The notes beneath the pieces are model-generated. The model had not been told where the DNA came from, made no database searches, and worked only from the letters and a program-made list of their open reading frames with translations. A stretch of 64,000 bases of DNA from Candidatus Protochlamydia phocaeensis (GTDB lineage Bacteria > Chlamydiota > Chlamydiia > Chlamydiales > Parachlamydiaceae): assembly GCF_001545115.1 (NCBI RefSeq), contig NZ_FCNU01000019.1, forward strand, positions 40,734 to 104,733, in the 5' to 3' direction. How positions within the stretch are numbered: the first letter of the stretch is position 1; each line of letters begins with the position of its first letter. Shown here piece by piece: positions 27,175-35,237 of the stretch. The translations under genes and the position numbers were made by a program.

Positions 27175-27406
27175 TTTCCAGATAAAACCCTTGCGTTGCA
27201 CCACCAAGAGAATAAATCCCAGGGCTATTTATGGCGTATCCCTGGAGGAAAATTGGAAAAAGAAGCATCTCTTTTGACGAATATAAGGGATTTACCTGGG
27301 TGACCCCACAGAATGCATTGAAGATGCAGCTCATGCTCAGCGAAGACACTTGCATCAAATTAATTTATCGGCTGGACAAAGCCCGTCCAGAAGAGAGAAT
27401 CGATTA
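27175..27406 (+). pseudogene. Frameshifted Nudix hydrolase remnant
   Basis: One frame reads TLALHHQENKSQGYLWRIPGGKLEKEA, spelling the start of a Nudix box (PGGKLE), then stops. The next frame continues FDEYKGFTWVTPQNALKMQ...LIYRLDK, like the C-terminal part of Nudix hydrolases. The centre of the Nudix box (REL..E) is missing and there is no start codon in place, so this is a decayed gene. The call rests on short motifs. Confidence 0.42.
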
Positions 27407-27428
27407 GGGCGTGCTCTTCATTCTTATA

Positions 27429-27509
27429 ACCTGAATTTGAAGTTTTTTACCCTTTGGACTGACGGGAAAGCCCTTACAGATGAAAGAGCCTAAAACTCCA
27501 AACTCAGGT
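27429..27509. mobile_element. MITE-like palindromic element, short form (81 bp)
   Basis: Termini ACCTGAATTTGAAGTTTTTT and TAAAACTCCAAACTCAGGT. The exact direct repeat TTATA flanks both sides (27424-27428, 27510-27514). It sits 35 bases past the stop of the NotI-like gene. Confidence 0.78.
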
Positions 27510-27544
27510 TTATAGGCATCTTTCATCTTTAAATGCTAGATGCC

Positions 27545-28423
27545 TCACTCCTCTTTGAGATCCTCTAGAATGGGAACATCGGGAGGATAATCTTTATCTA
27601 ACTGTTCGTCTAATTGCTCTTGCAATTCTGAGATAAAAGACTCCAAAAGCCCTGGCTCGACACGAGTAATTTGAAATAAAGTTGGCTCAAAAAGTGTGTG
27701 AACAGTTTTATGAAGAATTAAATCATTTATTCCATCAACGTTATTAGACGCATAGTCATAGACAAGCCAAGTGACTTCTGATTGATGCGCATCGACTTCT
27801 GTAAATCCCGGCAAAGCATCAAAAAGCCCCTTATCTAAAGCAATAGCAGACCTCTTTTGCCATGCATGAAAAATACTTCCCTTATAAATGAGCTGCGGAG
27901 CAATGCGCTTTCTGATCGTCGATAAGTAATCGGCATGAGGTTGATTTTGTCCTTTATAGCCCTCTTTCAAGTAAGCCTGCTGATCATACATATACCGTTC
28001 AAAAGGGCGGCGCAAATTCTGCGTCACATAAGCAGCATGCAAATCCAAAGCACCGAAGTCAATAATATCTCCACGTTGGTTATAAGCAACCAAGATAAAA
28101 TCGATAATGCCCACTAAATTGTAATATTTGTCAAAAAGCTTGACATCTGTAATCGACGTCCAAAGTGTTCCTGGATCAAAAAAGGCATCTGCAGCCCCTT
28201 CAATGACTCGCCAGTTCTGCCTCAACCGAATCGGACAAACAACCGTTTTTCGACCCTTTTCATAAATAGAGCATACCCCCAAAGGCTTTTTTGCCCGATC
28301 TTTGGTACAATTGGGAATCCTATTATTAAACGGGCATAAGCGCATTTTACGGCATCTCTGCGCTTCTGGACTCGTACTCTCGGCAGGATATCCAAATATC
28401 TCTGCCAATGGTTGATTGGTCAT
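27545..28423 (-). CDS. NotI-like restriction endonuclease homologue, solitary
   Basis: 292 residues with the NotI-family N-terminus: LAEIFGYP, then cysteines C30, C39 and C51 in a CPF...NCTKDRAKKPLGVCSIY arrangement, the iron-binding Cys cluster of NotI. The PD-(D/E)xK core appears as GIIDFILV (D108) followed by FGALDLHAAY (D127, H129), where NotI has an E-x-Q pair. The change to D-x-H may alter or abolish cleavage. NotI-type enzymes cut rare G+C-rich sites. No DNA methyltransferase gene lies nearby, so it is not a standard restriction-modification system here. Start after AAGGA. Confidence 0.8.
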   Translation of the reverse strand: MTNQPLAEIFGYPAESTSPEAQRCRKMRLCPFNNRIPNCTKDRAKKPLGVCSIYEKGRKTVVCPIRLRQNWRVIEGAADAFFDPGTLWTSITDVKLFDKYYNLVGIIDFILVAYNQRGDIIDFGALDLHAAYVTQNLRRPFERYMYDQQAYLKEGYKGQNQPHADYLSTIRKRIAPQLIYKGSIFHAWQKRSAIALDKGLFDALPGFTEVDAHQSEVTWLVYDYASNNVDGINDLILHKTVHTLFEPTLFQITRVEPGLLESFISELQEQLDEQLDKDYPPDVPILEDLKEE

Positions 28424-28608
28424 ATTGAATCCTTAAATCAAGCCTTAAAACGAATATTTTGAATTTTTTATAGCCATCCCATTTTAGTCATAAAAAAGAT
28501 GATCAACATTGCCTCCAATCTCAATACAGCCGCTCTCTTTCTCGGTGGCATTAACTTGTTACCCAGACTTTTCCTTATACAGCAGCTAACTGATTACGCC
28601 CATTCGGC

Positions 28609-29010
28609 TTATCCTCCCTGACTTCCATTTTTTAAATTATCACGGATCACTTTAGCACATTCTTGGCAAGTTTTAGCGCATTGCTGGCAAACGTCTAAGG
28701 GAATGACTTTACATTCCTTTTCACATTGCTTACAAATAAACATGCATAAGCTTAAGACTTTTGCCGTAAATTTCGCTCGGCAACTTTTAAACCTAATGGC
28801 CAAATGGCAAACTTCCGCACATTCCAAGCATATTAATGCGACTGTTTTATTATCCTTTGCACAAGCCATTGCACATATCTTGCATTGATGCAGTGTCTGC
28901 ATCAATATGTGTATTTCCCCAATGCTAACAGGCGCGACTAAGCTATTGCCCACCTTTTTAATAGGTTTATTGGAATTGCCATTTTCTGGATGGCGATTTG
29001 AAGAGTTCAT
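28609..29010 (-). CDS. Cys-rich four-helix copper-storage-like protein (Csp/DUF326)
   Basis: 133 residues with 15 Cys spaced along helices as CxxC and CxxxC (HQCKICAMAC, ICLECAEVC, LCMFICKQCEKEC, VCQQCAKTCQEC). This is the pattern of the cytosolic copper-storage proteins Csp3, in which Cys lining a four-helix bundle bind many Cu(I) ions. No signal peptide is present. It would buffer copper, for example that delivered by host phagosomes (inference). Start with a GGAAAG site. Confidence 0.87.
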   Translation of the reverse strand: MNSSNRHPENGNSNKPIKKVGNSLVAPVSIGEIHILMQTLHQCKICAMACAKDNKTVALICLECAEVCHLAIRFKSCRAKFTAKVLSLCMFICKQCEKECKVIPLDVCQQCAKTCQECAKVIRDNLKNGSQGG

Positions 29011-29265
29011 CCTAAGCTTTCCTTTACCTAGCTAGCCTATCGTCTTAATCTAAAAAAACTTATGTAGATTTTTTCAGGCCTTGCAGTCATAACTCCGTAG
29101 CAGATTGAGCAATCGGTAAGTGGTGAATGACTGTATAATATTTATTTTAGTGGATATCTTTTGCCTGAGAGAAGAAAATCAAATAATTAATGGAAGGCTA
29201 TCGCCTAACTCTTTTTTTCATATAAAGCTTAATGCCAATTTAATAAAGTTTTTATTGAATAGAAT

Positions 29266-29820
29266 ATGAAGCATTCTCACTGGAAATTAAACACGAGCAA
29301 TAAGGGAAAACTAGAAGAATTCCAACGGCTCTTTGCCAAGCACGGCCAAACGCTTCACGCTTCAGACGAGGATCTAAATGAAATTGACGCTGATCCAATC
29401 CGCGTGATCGCGCATAAAGCTAGCCAACTTGGAGAAAACATCTTAGTTGAAGACACAACGCTTGAAATCGAAGGCGCTTCCATCGGCGTAAATATCCGCT
29501 GGCTGCTCGATCACTTGCCCCGTTATATAGGCCGAAAGGCGCAATGGATCGTCTTGCTAGCTTATCGACAAGGAGAAAAGGTTTTTATCTATAAAGGCAA
29601 TTTGTCTGGTACAATCGTTGAGCCAAAAGGCTCAGGTGGTTTTGGCTTTGACCCCGTCTTTTTGCCAGAAAGGGCAGAAGAGACGCTTGCCCAGTCCAAG
29701 CCTGATGCCTTCAATGCAAGAGCAAAGGCAGTGGAAGCTTTGCTGAAAGGAGAGCCCTGGGTTATTCATCCCTGCATTAAAACCTGGCAAGGACCTTGGC
29801 AACGCAATCACTCCGGTTGA
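29266..29820 (+). CDS. Non-canonical purine NTP pyrophosphatase (Ham1/RdgB family)
   Basis: 184 residues with the family landmarks TSNKGKLEEF, VEDTTLEIEG and GGFGFDPVFLPE. These enzymes hydrolyse ITP/XTP or dITP to monophosphates and keep damaged purines out of nucleic acids. It is more diverged than typical RdgB and lacks the usual SHR C-terminal motif, which reads FNARAKA. Substrate range is therefore uncertain. No clear Shine-Dalgarno site. Confidence 0.82.
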   Translation: MKHSHWKLNTSNKGKLEEFQRLFAKHGQTLHASDEDLNEIDADPIRVIAHKASQLGENILVEDTTLEIEGASIGVNIRWLLDHLPRYIGRKAQWIVLLAYRQGEKVFIYKGNLSGTIVEPKGSGGFGFDPVFLPERAEETLAQSKPDAFNARAKAVEALLKGEPWVIHPCIKTWQGPWQRNHSG

Positions 29821-29957
29821 CTAATTAATAGTTTTTTTTTAAATAGGAAGAAGCTGTCGTCAACTATAGACAATTAGCAATTTAGGGCACGTTCTAGGAG
29901 AAAATAATCCAAAGACAAGTCAGGAGCATAACGAAGCTGAAGGGAAGGAGGCTAGCA

Positions 29958-30602
29958 ATGAAGCTTTTTAGTGGCATGAATAAATGGTATCTAGGCAGCT
30001 TTTTGCTGTTAAGCGCATCTGCTTATTCTCAGCAGCAACCCGGGCAAGCTGTTTTTGTGCAACCGCCCTATGGATCCTCTGTTTATACGGAATACCGATA
30101 CAATCCTAATCCGCAGATGAGCAACCGCTTGCCTGCTTATACAACTAACCAAGCGGTTTTTGTGCAACAGCCTTATGGATCCACGCCTAACATGCGCGTG
30201 AATGCCTATCCCTCAACTACAAGATATTCGACTTCCACAAATGCAAGCCGCTATTCCACGCCTGCTGATTTTCCTTCCACGACTGCGCCAGCCTATCCTT
30301 TTGCAACGGTCAGGTCTTATGCTTCCAACCCTTATCCGACTACTGTCCAATACCAAACGTCCAATCCCACTCAGTCGGCGCCTACTTATACAAGCACACA
30401 GACTTATCCTTTTACCAGCACACGGCAGGTTGTCCCCACCCCAACCGTTCAACAGACTTCTGGATATAATCCCTATGGAACTGAAGTTTATCCGACAACA
30501 AGTAACTATCCCTCGACGAATTATCAGTCTCCTTATCCAATGACAGCCGCTCCTGAATCAGTGTTACAGCCAACATTCGTCAATCCTCCGCCCCGCAGAT
30601 AG
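29958..30602 (+). CDS. Exported Ser/Thr/Pro/Tyr-rich low-complexity protein
   Basis: 214 residues with a signal peptide (WYLGSFLLLSASAYS). The mature part is dominated by S, T, P, Y and Q. A nonapeptide-like unit, QAVFVQPPYGS, recurs 35 residues later as QAVFVQQPYGS, and the DNA copies are nearly identical, which suggests a recent tandem duplication. Such chains are usually disordered surface or adhesive proteins. No function is recognised. A strong AGGAGG site precedes the start. Confidence 0.72.
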   Translation: MKLFSGMNKWYLGSFLLLSASAYSQQQPGQAVFVQPPYGSSVYTEYRYNPNPQMSNRLPAYTTNQAVFVQQPYGSTPNMRVNAYPSTTRYSTSTNASRYSTPADFPSTTAPAYPFATVRSYASNPYPTTVQYQTSNPTQSAPTYTSTQTYPFTSTRQVVPTPTVQQTSGYNPYGTEVYPTTSNYPSTNYQSPYPMTAAPESVLQPTFVNPPPRR

Positions 30603-30670
30603 CGAAGCGGTTGAAACAATAAATGAAGGCAAAGCCTTGCCAAAAGGAATCGCTTTTAGAAAAGCCCTCT

Positions 30671-30724
30671 AAGAGGGTATTTAAAACTGCTAATGGCCTA
30701 CATACGAGTTTTAATGCACTCTCT
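30671..30724. repeat. Short palindromic repeat (about 54 bp)
   Basis: Arms AAGAGGGTATTTAAAACT and AGTTTTAATGCACTCTCT pair around an 18-base spacer. It has the GAGGGTRTATTAA-type ends of the repeats at 20449 and 17789. Its right end overlaps the stop codon of the NTT gene and may serve as terminator. Confidence 0.55.
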
Positions 30725-32186
30725 AAGAAATGGCTTCGACTAATGGGAGGTTTTCCCCTCGATCCGATAAGTAGCCGCCTAATTTCTTTGTTGCCAAAAT
30801 AGAAAAGCTGATGACAACGATGGATGTCATTCCAATGACAGAGATATGCCCCGCAGTTGCTCCAAAGCTGATCAGTAAAAATTGATAGAAGCAGGAAGCC
30901 CCCGATTTGCCTAGCCGCGAGCCGATGCTATCAATGACCGATTTGGCCCTCATTCTCTCTTCTGCTTCGATCGACAAGAAAGCCATTTCCTTAGTTGTAT
31001 CAAAAATCGTATATTTGGCTGTCATGGCCAATACATAATAGATAGACCCTAAGGTTACAACGAGCTGCAAAGGACTCATGGCCACGAAAGAAGAGAGCCA
31101 AGACACCTGCTCTCCCGGCAAAAGAAGAGAAGAAAAGAAAACCAAGCTTGTTGCAAAAAGCGCCAGCGGAGTTAAAAGAGCCACTTTTGTCCAGCTAAGC
31201 AATTGAAAGATCCAACGAGAGGCAAATGCCATGATGACAGCAAATAGCCCGATCAATGAAGTTAACTGGTTAATATAGGCATTATACGCTTGCGGAGAAG
31301 GATGCAGCTGTCGAATATTTTCTTTCCAGACCACCTCAATTAAATTGCTGGTCAGCCCAAATCCCACGACTAGCAAGGCAATGCACAGCAGGGGCATACT
31401 TTTAAAAATGGATGATAAATTATCTTTGAAAGAATGAGGCTGGCGCGCTTTCTGCTGTTTCTTTGCCTGTAAGCCGTTTGTATCTTTCGACAGCCAATGA
31501 TTGATCTTCATAATTGCCATTCCGCAAAAAGCTACAATGGCCACCATTAATTGCAGAGTCAATTGCCAAGAAATGGCATTCGCCAAGTGATGGCAAAGAA
31601 AATGAGAGACTTGCCCAGACAAGATCCCGGCAAAATTTCCTGTAAACATGCATAAAGGGTAAAACTGCTTGGCGTCTTCCAAAGAGGTGGTCTCATTGAC
31701 ATACCCCCAAAACAGAATGGACAGAACAAGCAAAGACCACAGCTCTGCAGCTAGATAAAAGAGCGTATAATGCCAGAAGCCCACCATGGCAATTCCTCCC
31801 CGCGCTCCAATGGGAAGCATTTGTCTTAAATAATGAGAGAATTGGTCCAAGTACAACTCTTGGCGAAAAGGATATAAGACGAACGCAAACAGCAAATAAA
31901 CGCTCAAAAGTAGGCCGACAAAAAAGTAGAGGGTCTTTTCTCTGCCAAACCGATTATACAGTTTTGCAAAGAAATAACTGGCTGCAACAGCCAACGGAAG
32001 CATGGCCCAAATTTTAATAAAGGGAATGACCTCTGCGCCCGCTTCGCTTCCTGTAATCACAATCGTATCTTTCAAGTCTTTCAACGTATGATAGACAAAA
32101 ATGATCAGGAAGAATTGAATTAGGATCAGAGTACGTTTTTTAAATAAGGATAGAGGAGCAGAAAAAGAAAAAATCTGACTTTTCAT
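30723..32186 (-). CDS. NTT-family nucleotide transporter (ADP/ATP translocase type)
   Basis: 488 residues from the Met at 32186; a longer frame to 32342 adds an unrelated basic leader. About 11-12 membrane helices are visible. Family landmarks are HTLKDLKDTIVI near the first helix, GAEVIPFIKIWAMLP, RFGREKTLYFFVG and WKENIRQLHPSPQAYNAY. NTT proteins exchange ADP for host ATP or import other nucleotides, and are hallmarks of chlamydiae and rickettsiae. Whether this copy is an energy parasite or a nucleotide importer cannot be read from the sequence. Confidence 0.92.
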   Translation of the reverse strand: MKSQIFSFSAPLSLFKKRTLILIQFFLIIFVYHTLKDLKDTIVITGSEAGAEVIPFIKIWAMLPLAVAASYFFAKLYNRFGREKTLYFFVGLLLSVYLLFAFVLYPFRQELYLDQFSHYLRQMLPIGARGGIAMVGFWHYTLFYLAAELWSLLVLSILFWGYVNETTSLEDAKQFYPLCMFTGNFAGILSGQVSHFLCHHLANAISWQLTLQLMVAIVAFCGMAIMKINHWLSKDTNGLQAKKQQKARQPHSFKDNLSSIFKSMPLLCIALLVVGFGLTSNLIEVVWKENIRQLHPSPQAYNAYINQLTSLIGLFAVIMAFASRWIFQLLSWTKVALLTPLALFATSLVFFSSLLLPGEQVSWLSSFVAMSPLQLVVTLGSIYYVLAMTAKYTIFDTTKEMAFLSIEAEERMRAKSVIDSIGSRLGKSGASCFYQFLLISFGATAGHISVIGMTSIVVISFSILATKKLGGYLSDRGENLPLVEAIS

Positions 32187-32196
32187 GTGCTTTTTT

Positions 32197-32218
32197 TTTT
32201 GCAAGAATTCTTGCAAAA
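32197..32218. promoter_or_regulatory. Perfect 22-bp palindrome upstream of the NTT gene
   Basis: TTTTGCAAGAATTCTTGCAAAA is exactly self-complementary and ends 11 bases before the start codon. It could be a regulator-binding site or form a leader hairpin near the ribosome site. No Shine-Dalgarno sequence is visible here, so expression may be controlled at this point. Confidence 0.45.
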
Positions 32219-32430
32219 GAAAAAAACACGTTAAAGATAAGAATTTATAATGGCACCCTAGCCTATAGGATAGGGAAAAATTCAATTTTGATTGAATTTT
32301 TCCCACTATAGCAAGCCTTTTAATAAATGGCAAGCATATCAACTATTTTCAACTTATTTTTCGACACTACCACCTTATTATTTTGATTATCAAAAACTTG
32401 TCATAAATGCTTTTACAGCAACCTTTTCTC

Positions 32431-33237
32431 TTAATGCACAGTCCCAAAGTAGCGATCGCCAAAATCGCCTAGCCCTGGAACAATGTACATCTTATCATTC
32501 AGCGATTGATCCATAACCGTCATCACGACTTGAATGCGAGGATACCTTTCATTCAAAAAGCTAACGCCTTCGGGAGCTGTGCATATGCTGGCAATAATAA
32601 TATTGTCTTCTTTTACGCCTTTTTCTTTTAAAAGCGAGATAACCATATTCAGTGTGCCTCCTGTTGCAATCATGGGTTCGGTTATAACGACAGGGCGATC
32701 AGAAGCAAGCGTTGGCGATAGCTTCATGTATTTAAACTGCGGCTCTGCCGTTTCCTCGTCCCTTTGAATTAGAACCTTACTGACGGAGGCATTGGAAAAA
32801 TGCGCCAAGAACGTATCGAGTAAGGCATCCCCTGAACGCATAATGGAAACAAGCTCAATAGGGGCTGATAGGGCTTCTCCTTCCATATCCGCCAAAGGCG
32901 TAGCGATGTCTTTAAATTCTATAGGCAAGCATTCGACAACCTTGTTGACCAACAAGGCTGCGATTTTTTGCGATGCATCCCTGAATTCCGGCATAGAAGT
33001 GTTTTTATCCCTTAATCGGGTCAGCAGAATGCGCTCATACTGGCTAGAAAGAGAAGAGCATTTGACAATAGAAAGTTCAGCTGCTGAGCTGTTTTGACCG
33101 GCCAGTTTTTTTTCCAGCCCCCCACAGCTTTTAAAAGAGGCCTGATAGTCATTGGCCATGCTTTGAGGGCCAATCAATACCATTCCGGCCAAAAGCCATG
33201 CAGAAGAAAGGCTCTGAATAGTTTTTATTAAGCGCAT
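32431..33237 (-). CDS. Uracil phosphoribosyltransferase-like protein with signal peptide
   Basis: 268 residues, longer than the roughly 210 of cytosolic Upp. Residues 1-28 look like a Sec signal peptide (LSSAWLLAGMVLIGPQSMA). The PRTase core has MRSGDALLDTF, the PRPP loop ITEPMIATGGTLNMVI and the UPRT C-terminus PGLGDFGDRYFGT. UPRT joins uracil and PRPP to make UMP. Export would place it away from cytosolic PRPP, so it may act outside the cell or have another role. Start after AGAGGAG. Confidence 0.82.
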   Translation of the reverse strand: MRLIKTIQSLSSAWLLAGMVLIGPQSMANDYQASFKSCGGLEKKLAGQNSSAAELSIVKCSSLSSQYERILLTRLRDKNTSMPEFRDASQKIAALLVNKVVECLPIEFKDIATPLADMEGEALSAPIELVSIMRSGDALLDTFLAHFSNASVSKVLIQRDEETAEPQFKYMKLSPTLASDRPVVITEPMIATGGTLNMVISLLKEKGVKEDNIIIASICTAPEGVSFLNERYPRIQVVMTVMDQSLNDKMYIVPGLGDFGDRYFGTVH

Positions 33238-33850
33238 AAGGCAACTCCTCTTTAAGTGTTTTTATATTTTCAAATAAGGCATAAAGCGAAAGAAGACCTT
33301 TTCGGGAATTTTTAAAAGCATAAGTTTGAAAATGGCAGGCAAACTTTTCGCTTTTAACTGCATTCTCGATGGCATTTGATTATGTAAATTTGTAGATAAA
33401 AAAAAGCCGAACGGCTTGCCTTTATTGGCAAAACGCTCGGCTATAAATGGCTTTTTATGCCTGTACAGCCTTTTCTTTTTTAAATAGCTGTCAGGGATTT
33501 TATGGGCATCCATGATCGTCTTTTGATAGAGGGTCCGACGATTATTTCTTATTCAGAAGGATGCTACTGGATTGCCCTATTGATTTCAAAAGATTAGTAT
33601 TACATTCAATAAAAACACCACCTCCAACACAACGTGTCTTTTGCAGAACACAAGTGAGAATAGGCGAAGTTCCTCCCCCCTTCCCCAAACGTAAAATCGC
33701 TCGATTGGCAAACCAAAAAAGACAATTCATCACTCCTAAAATAATAAGGCTTTTCCCTCCTTCTTATCGATCTACTCCCTCCCTTCCATCCTTTTTCTCG
33801 TTTAAATAGCCCCTCAACTGCAATGCGCTTAAAAAGGGAGCTTGACCAAT
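33238..33850. other. Gene-poor region between UPRT and the VOC operon
   Basis: Only short Lys-rich frames are present (for example 33262-33513), with no family resemblance. Around 33402-33446 there is an imperfect hairpin (AGCCGA...TCGGCT with inner TTGCC/GGCAA). Confidence 0.35.
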
Positions 33851-33892
33851 TAATACGTATACGTATTATATTAAAACGTATAAAATAAGGAG
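33842..33892 (+). promoter_or_regulatory. Promoter with palindromic operator of the VOC-EVE-MarR operon
   Basis: A -35-like TTGACC (33842-33847) and a -10-like TTATAT (33866-33871) are 18 bases apart. The 18-bp perfect palindrome TAATACGTATACGTATTA (33851-33868) fills the spacer and overlaps the -10. An AAGGAG ribosome site is at 33887-33892. This is the layout expected for autorepression by the MarR protein encoded at the end of the operon. Confidence 0.6.
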
Positions 33893-33897
33893 TCTTC

Positions 33898-34278
33898 ATG
33901 CCTATTCCTCAAGCTAGTTTTATTCTTTTTTTTGTCAATAATCCTTTCGAAAGCGGGATATTTTATAGGCGTTTACTAAGCCTTGAGCCCGTTGAAGAAT
34001 CGCCGACTTTTGTCTTATTTGCCCTTCCTAATGGCTTAATGCTGGGACTTTGGTCGCGTGCCACAGCTAGGCCGGTTGTACAAGCGAGTGGAGGCGGAAG
34101 TGAAATTTGTTTCTCTGAAGAGTCTGATGCTAAAGTAGATGATGTCTATAATAGATGGTTAAAGCTGGGCATTCCAATGGCTCAATCCCCGCTTGCCATG
34201 GATGGAATGAGTCGCACATTTGTGGCATTGGATCCCGATGGGCACCGCATTCGCGTGTTATGTTTAGAGAGGAGTTAA
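33898..34278 (+). CDS. VOC (glyoxalase/bleomycin-resistance) family protein
   Basis: 126 residues with the paired beta-alpha-beta3 pattern: FVNNPFESGIFYRRLL near the start and the C-terminal FVALDPDGHRIRVL. Members are glyoxalases, dioxygenases or drug-binding proteins. The context with a MarR repressor favours a detoxification or resistance role (inference). First gene of a three-gene operon; the next gene starts one base after its stop. Confidence 0.85.
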   Translation: MPIPQASFILFFVNNPFESGIFYRRLLSLEPVEESPTFVLFALPNGLMLGLWSRATARPVVQASGGGSEICFSEESDAKVDDVYNRWLKLGIPMAQSPLAMDGMSRTFVALDPDGHRIRVLCLERS

Positions 34279-34279
34279 A

Positions 34280-34708
34280 ATGACGCAATATTGGATAGCT
34301 GTCGCTTGCCGCGAGCACGTCAAGAAAGGAATAGCGGGCGGTTTTTGCCAGGTTTGCCATGGAAAAAGCGAGCCCTTAAGGTGCATGCAAGCAGATGATT
34401 GGATTATTTACTATTCGCCTAAAGAGTGCTTCGAAGGCGCAGCCCCTTGCCAAAAGTTTACAGCAATCGGTCAAGTGGGTGCAGGAGAGCCTTATGCCTT
34501 CCATATGAGCGAGGGTTTCATTCCCTGGCGTCGCCAAGTCTGCTTTTATCCCAGTCAAGAAATCGCCATTGCCCCCTTGATTGATAAACTCTCTTTCATT
34601 CAAGATAAACGGCGATGGGGATATCCATTCCGAAGAGGATGCTTTGCAATCTCTTTTTCCGATTTTTCTTTAATTGCAGCCAATATGGGAATTCATGGCC
34701 TCTTTTGA
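34280..34708 (+). CDS. EVE-domain (PUA-like, UPF0310) protein
   Basis: 142 residues. The EVE fold is indicated by YWIAVACREHVKKGIAGGFCQV, the loop DDWIIYYSPKE, FTAIGQVG and FIPWRRQVCFYP. EVE domains bind modified nucleobases and occur in defence nucleases, though many stand-alone copies have unknown roles. It lies in a tight operon with VOC and MarR genes; the MarR start overlaps its 3' end by 14 bases. Confidence 0.83.
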   Translation: MTQYWIAVACREHVKKGIAGGFCQVCHGKSEPLRCMQADDWIIYYSPKECFEGAAPCQKFTAIGQVGAGEPYAFHMSEGFIPWRRQVCFYPSQEIAIAPLIDKLSFIQDKRRWGYPFRRGCFAISFSDFSLIAANMGIHGLF

Positions 34709-35159
34709 TTTTGATCAAACAAGCGCTTTTCAACGAGCAGAAGACAGTCCTGGCTTTTTGCTGTGGCGTGCAAGCACACGCTGGCGAAAGGCCATTGAAA
34801 ATGCCTTAAAACCACTCGGACTGACTCATCCGCAATTTGTCATTCTGGCAAGCATTGGCTGGTTTACACGGGGAGACGCTAAAGTCAGCCAAGCCCGGAT
34901 TGGCCAACACGCGGGATTGGACGCCAATACCACGTCCCAAATTCTACGCAGTTTGGAAGACAAGAAGTTGATCGAGCGCGTCCGCTCTAAAGATGAAAGG
35001 AGCAAGCATTCTACTTTGACAACAGAAGGCATCCGGTGTTTAAGCGAAGCCTTGCCAGCGGTGGAAAAAGCAGATGCTCATTTTTTCTGTACCATCAACC
35101 TTCAAAAGACAAAAGCGCTGGAAATCTTGAAGGCGCTAGCTGCCTTAGAAGACGAATAA
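34695..35159 (+). CDS. MarR-family transcriptional regulator
   Basis: 154 residues from ATG 34695 (a TTG at 34674 is less likely). The winged helix shows SQARIGQHAGLDANTTSQILRSLEDKKLIERV followed by the wing SKDERSKHSTLTTEG. MarR dimers bind palindromes and release on binding a ligand. The probable target is the palindrome at 33851-33868 in its own operon promoter. Confidence 0.9.
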   Translation: MASFDFDQTSAFQRAEDSPGFLLWRASTRWRKAIENALKPLGLTHPQFVILASIGWFTRGDAKVSQARIGQHAGLDANTTSQILRSLEDKKLIERVRSKDERSKHSTLTTEGIRCLSEALPAVEKADAHFFCTINLQKTKALEILKALAALEDE

Positions 35160-35237
35160 AAGCACCGTGGGCCACTTCCCACGGCTGGAGATCGGACAAA
35201 TTCTCTAATAGATGCAACTTAAAGAATTCTGCTTTAA

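Noticed and set aside
26986..27303. Plus-strand frame of 105 residues
   Set aside because: The first half is random hydrophobic sequence and the second half is the Nudix remnant read through a MITE end.
33262..33513. Minus-strand frame of 83 Lys-rich residues
   Set aside because: No ribosome site, no family resemblance, and it spans an imperfect hairpin around 33402-33446.
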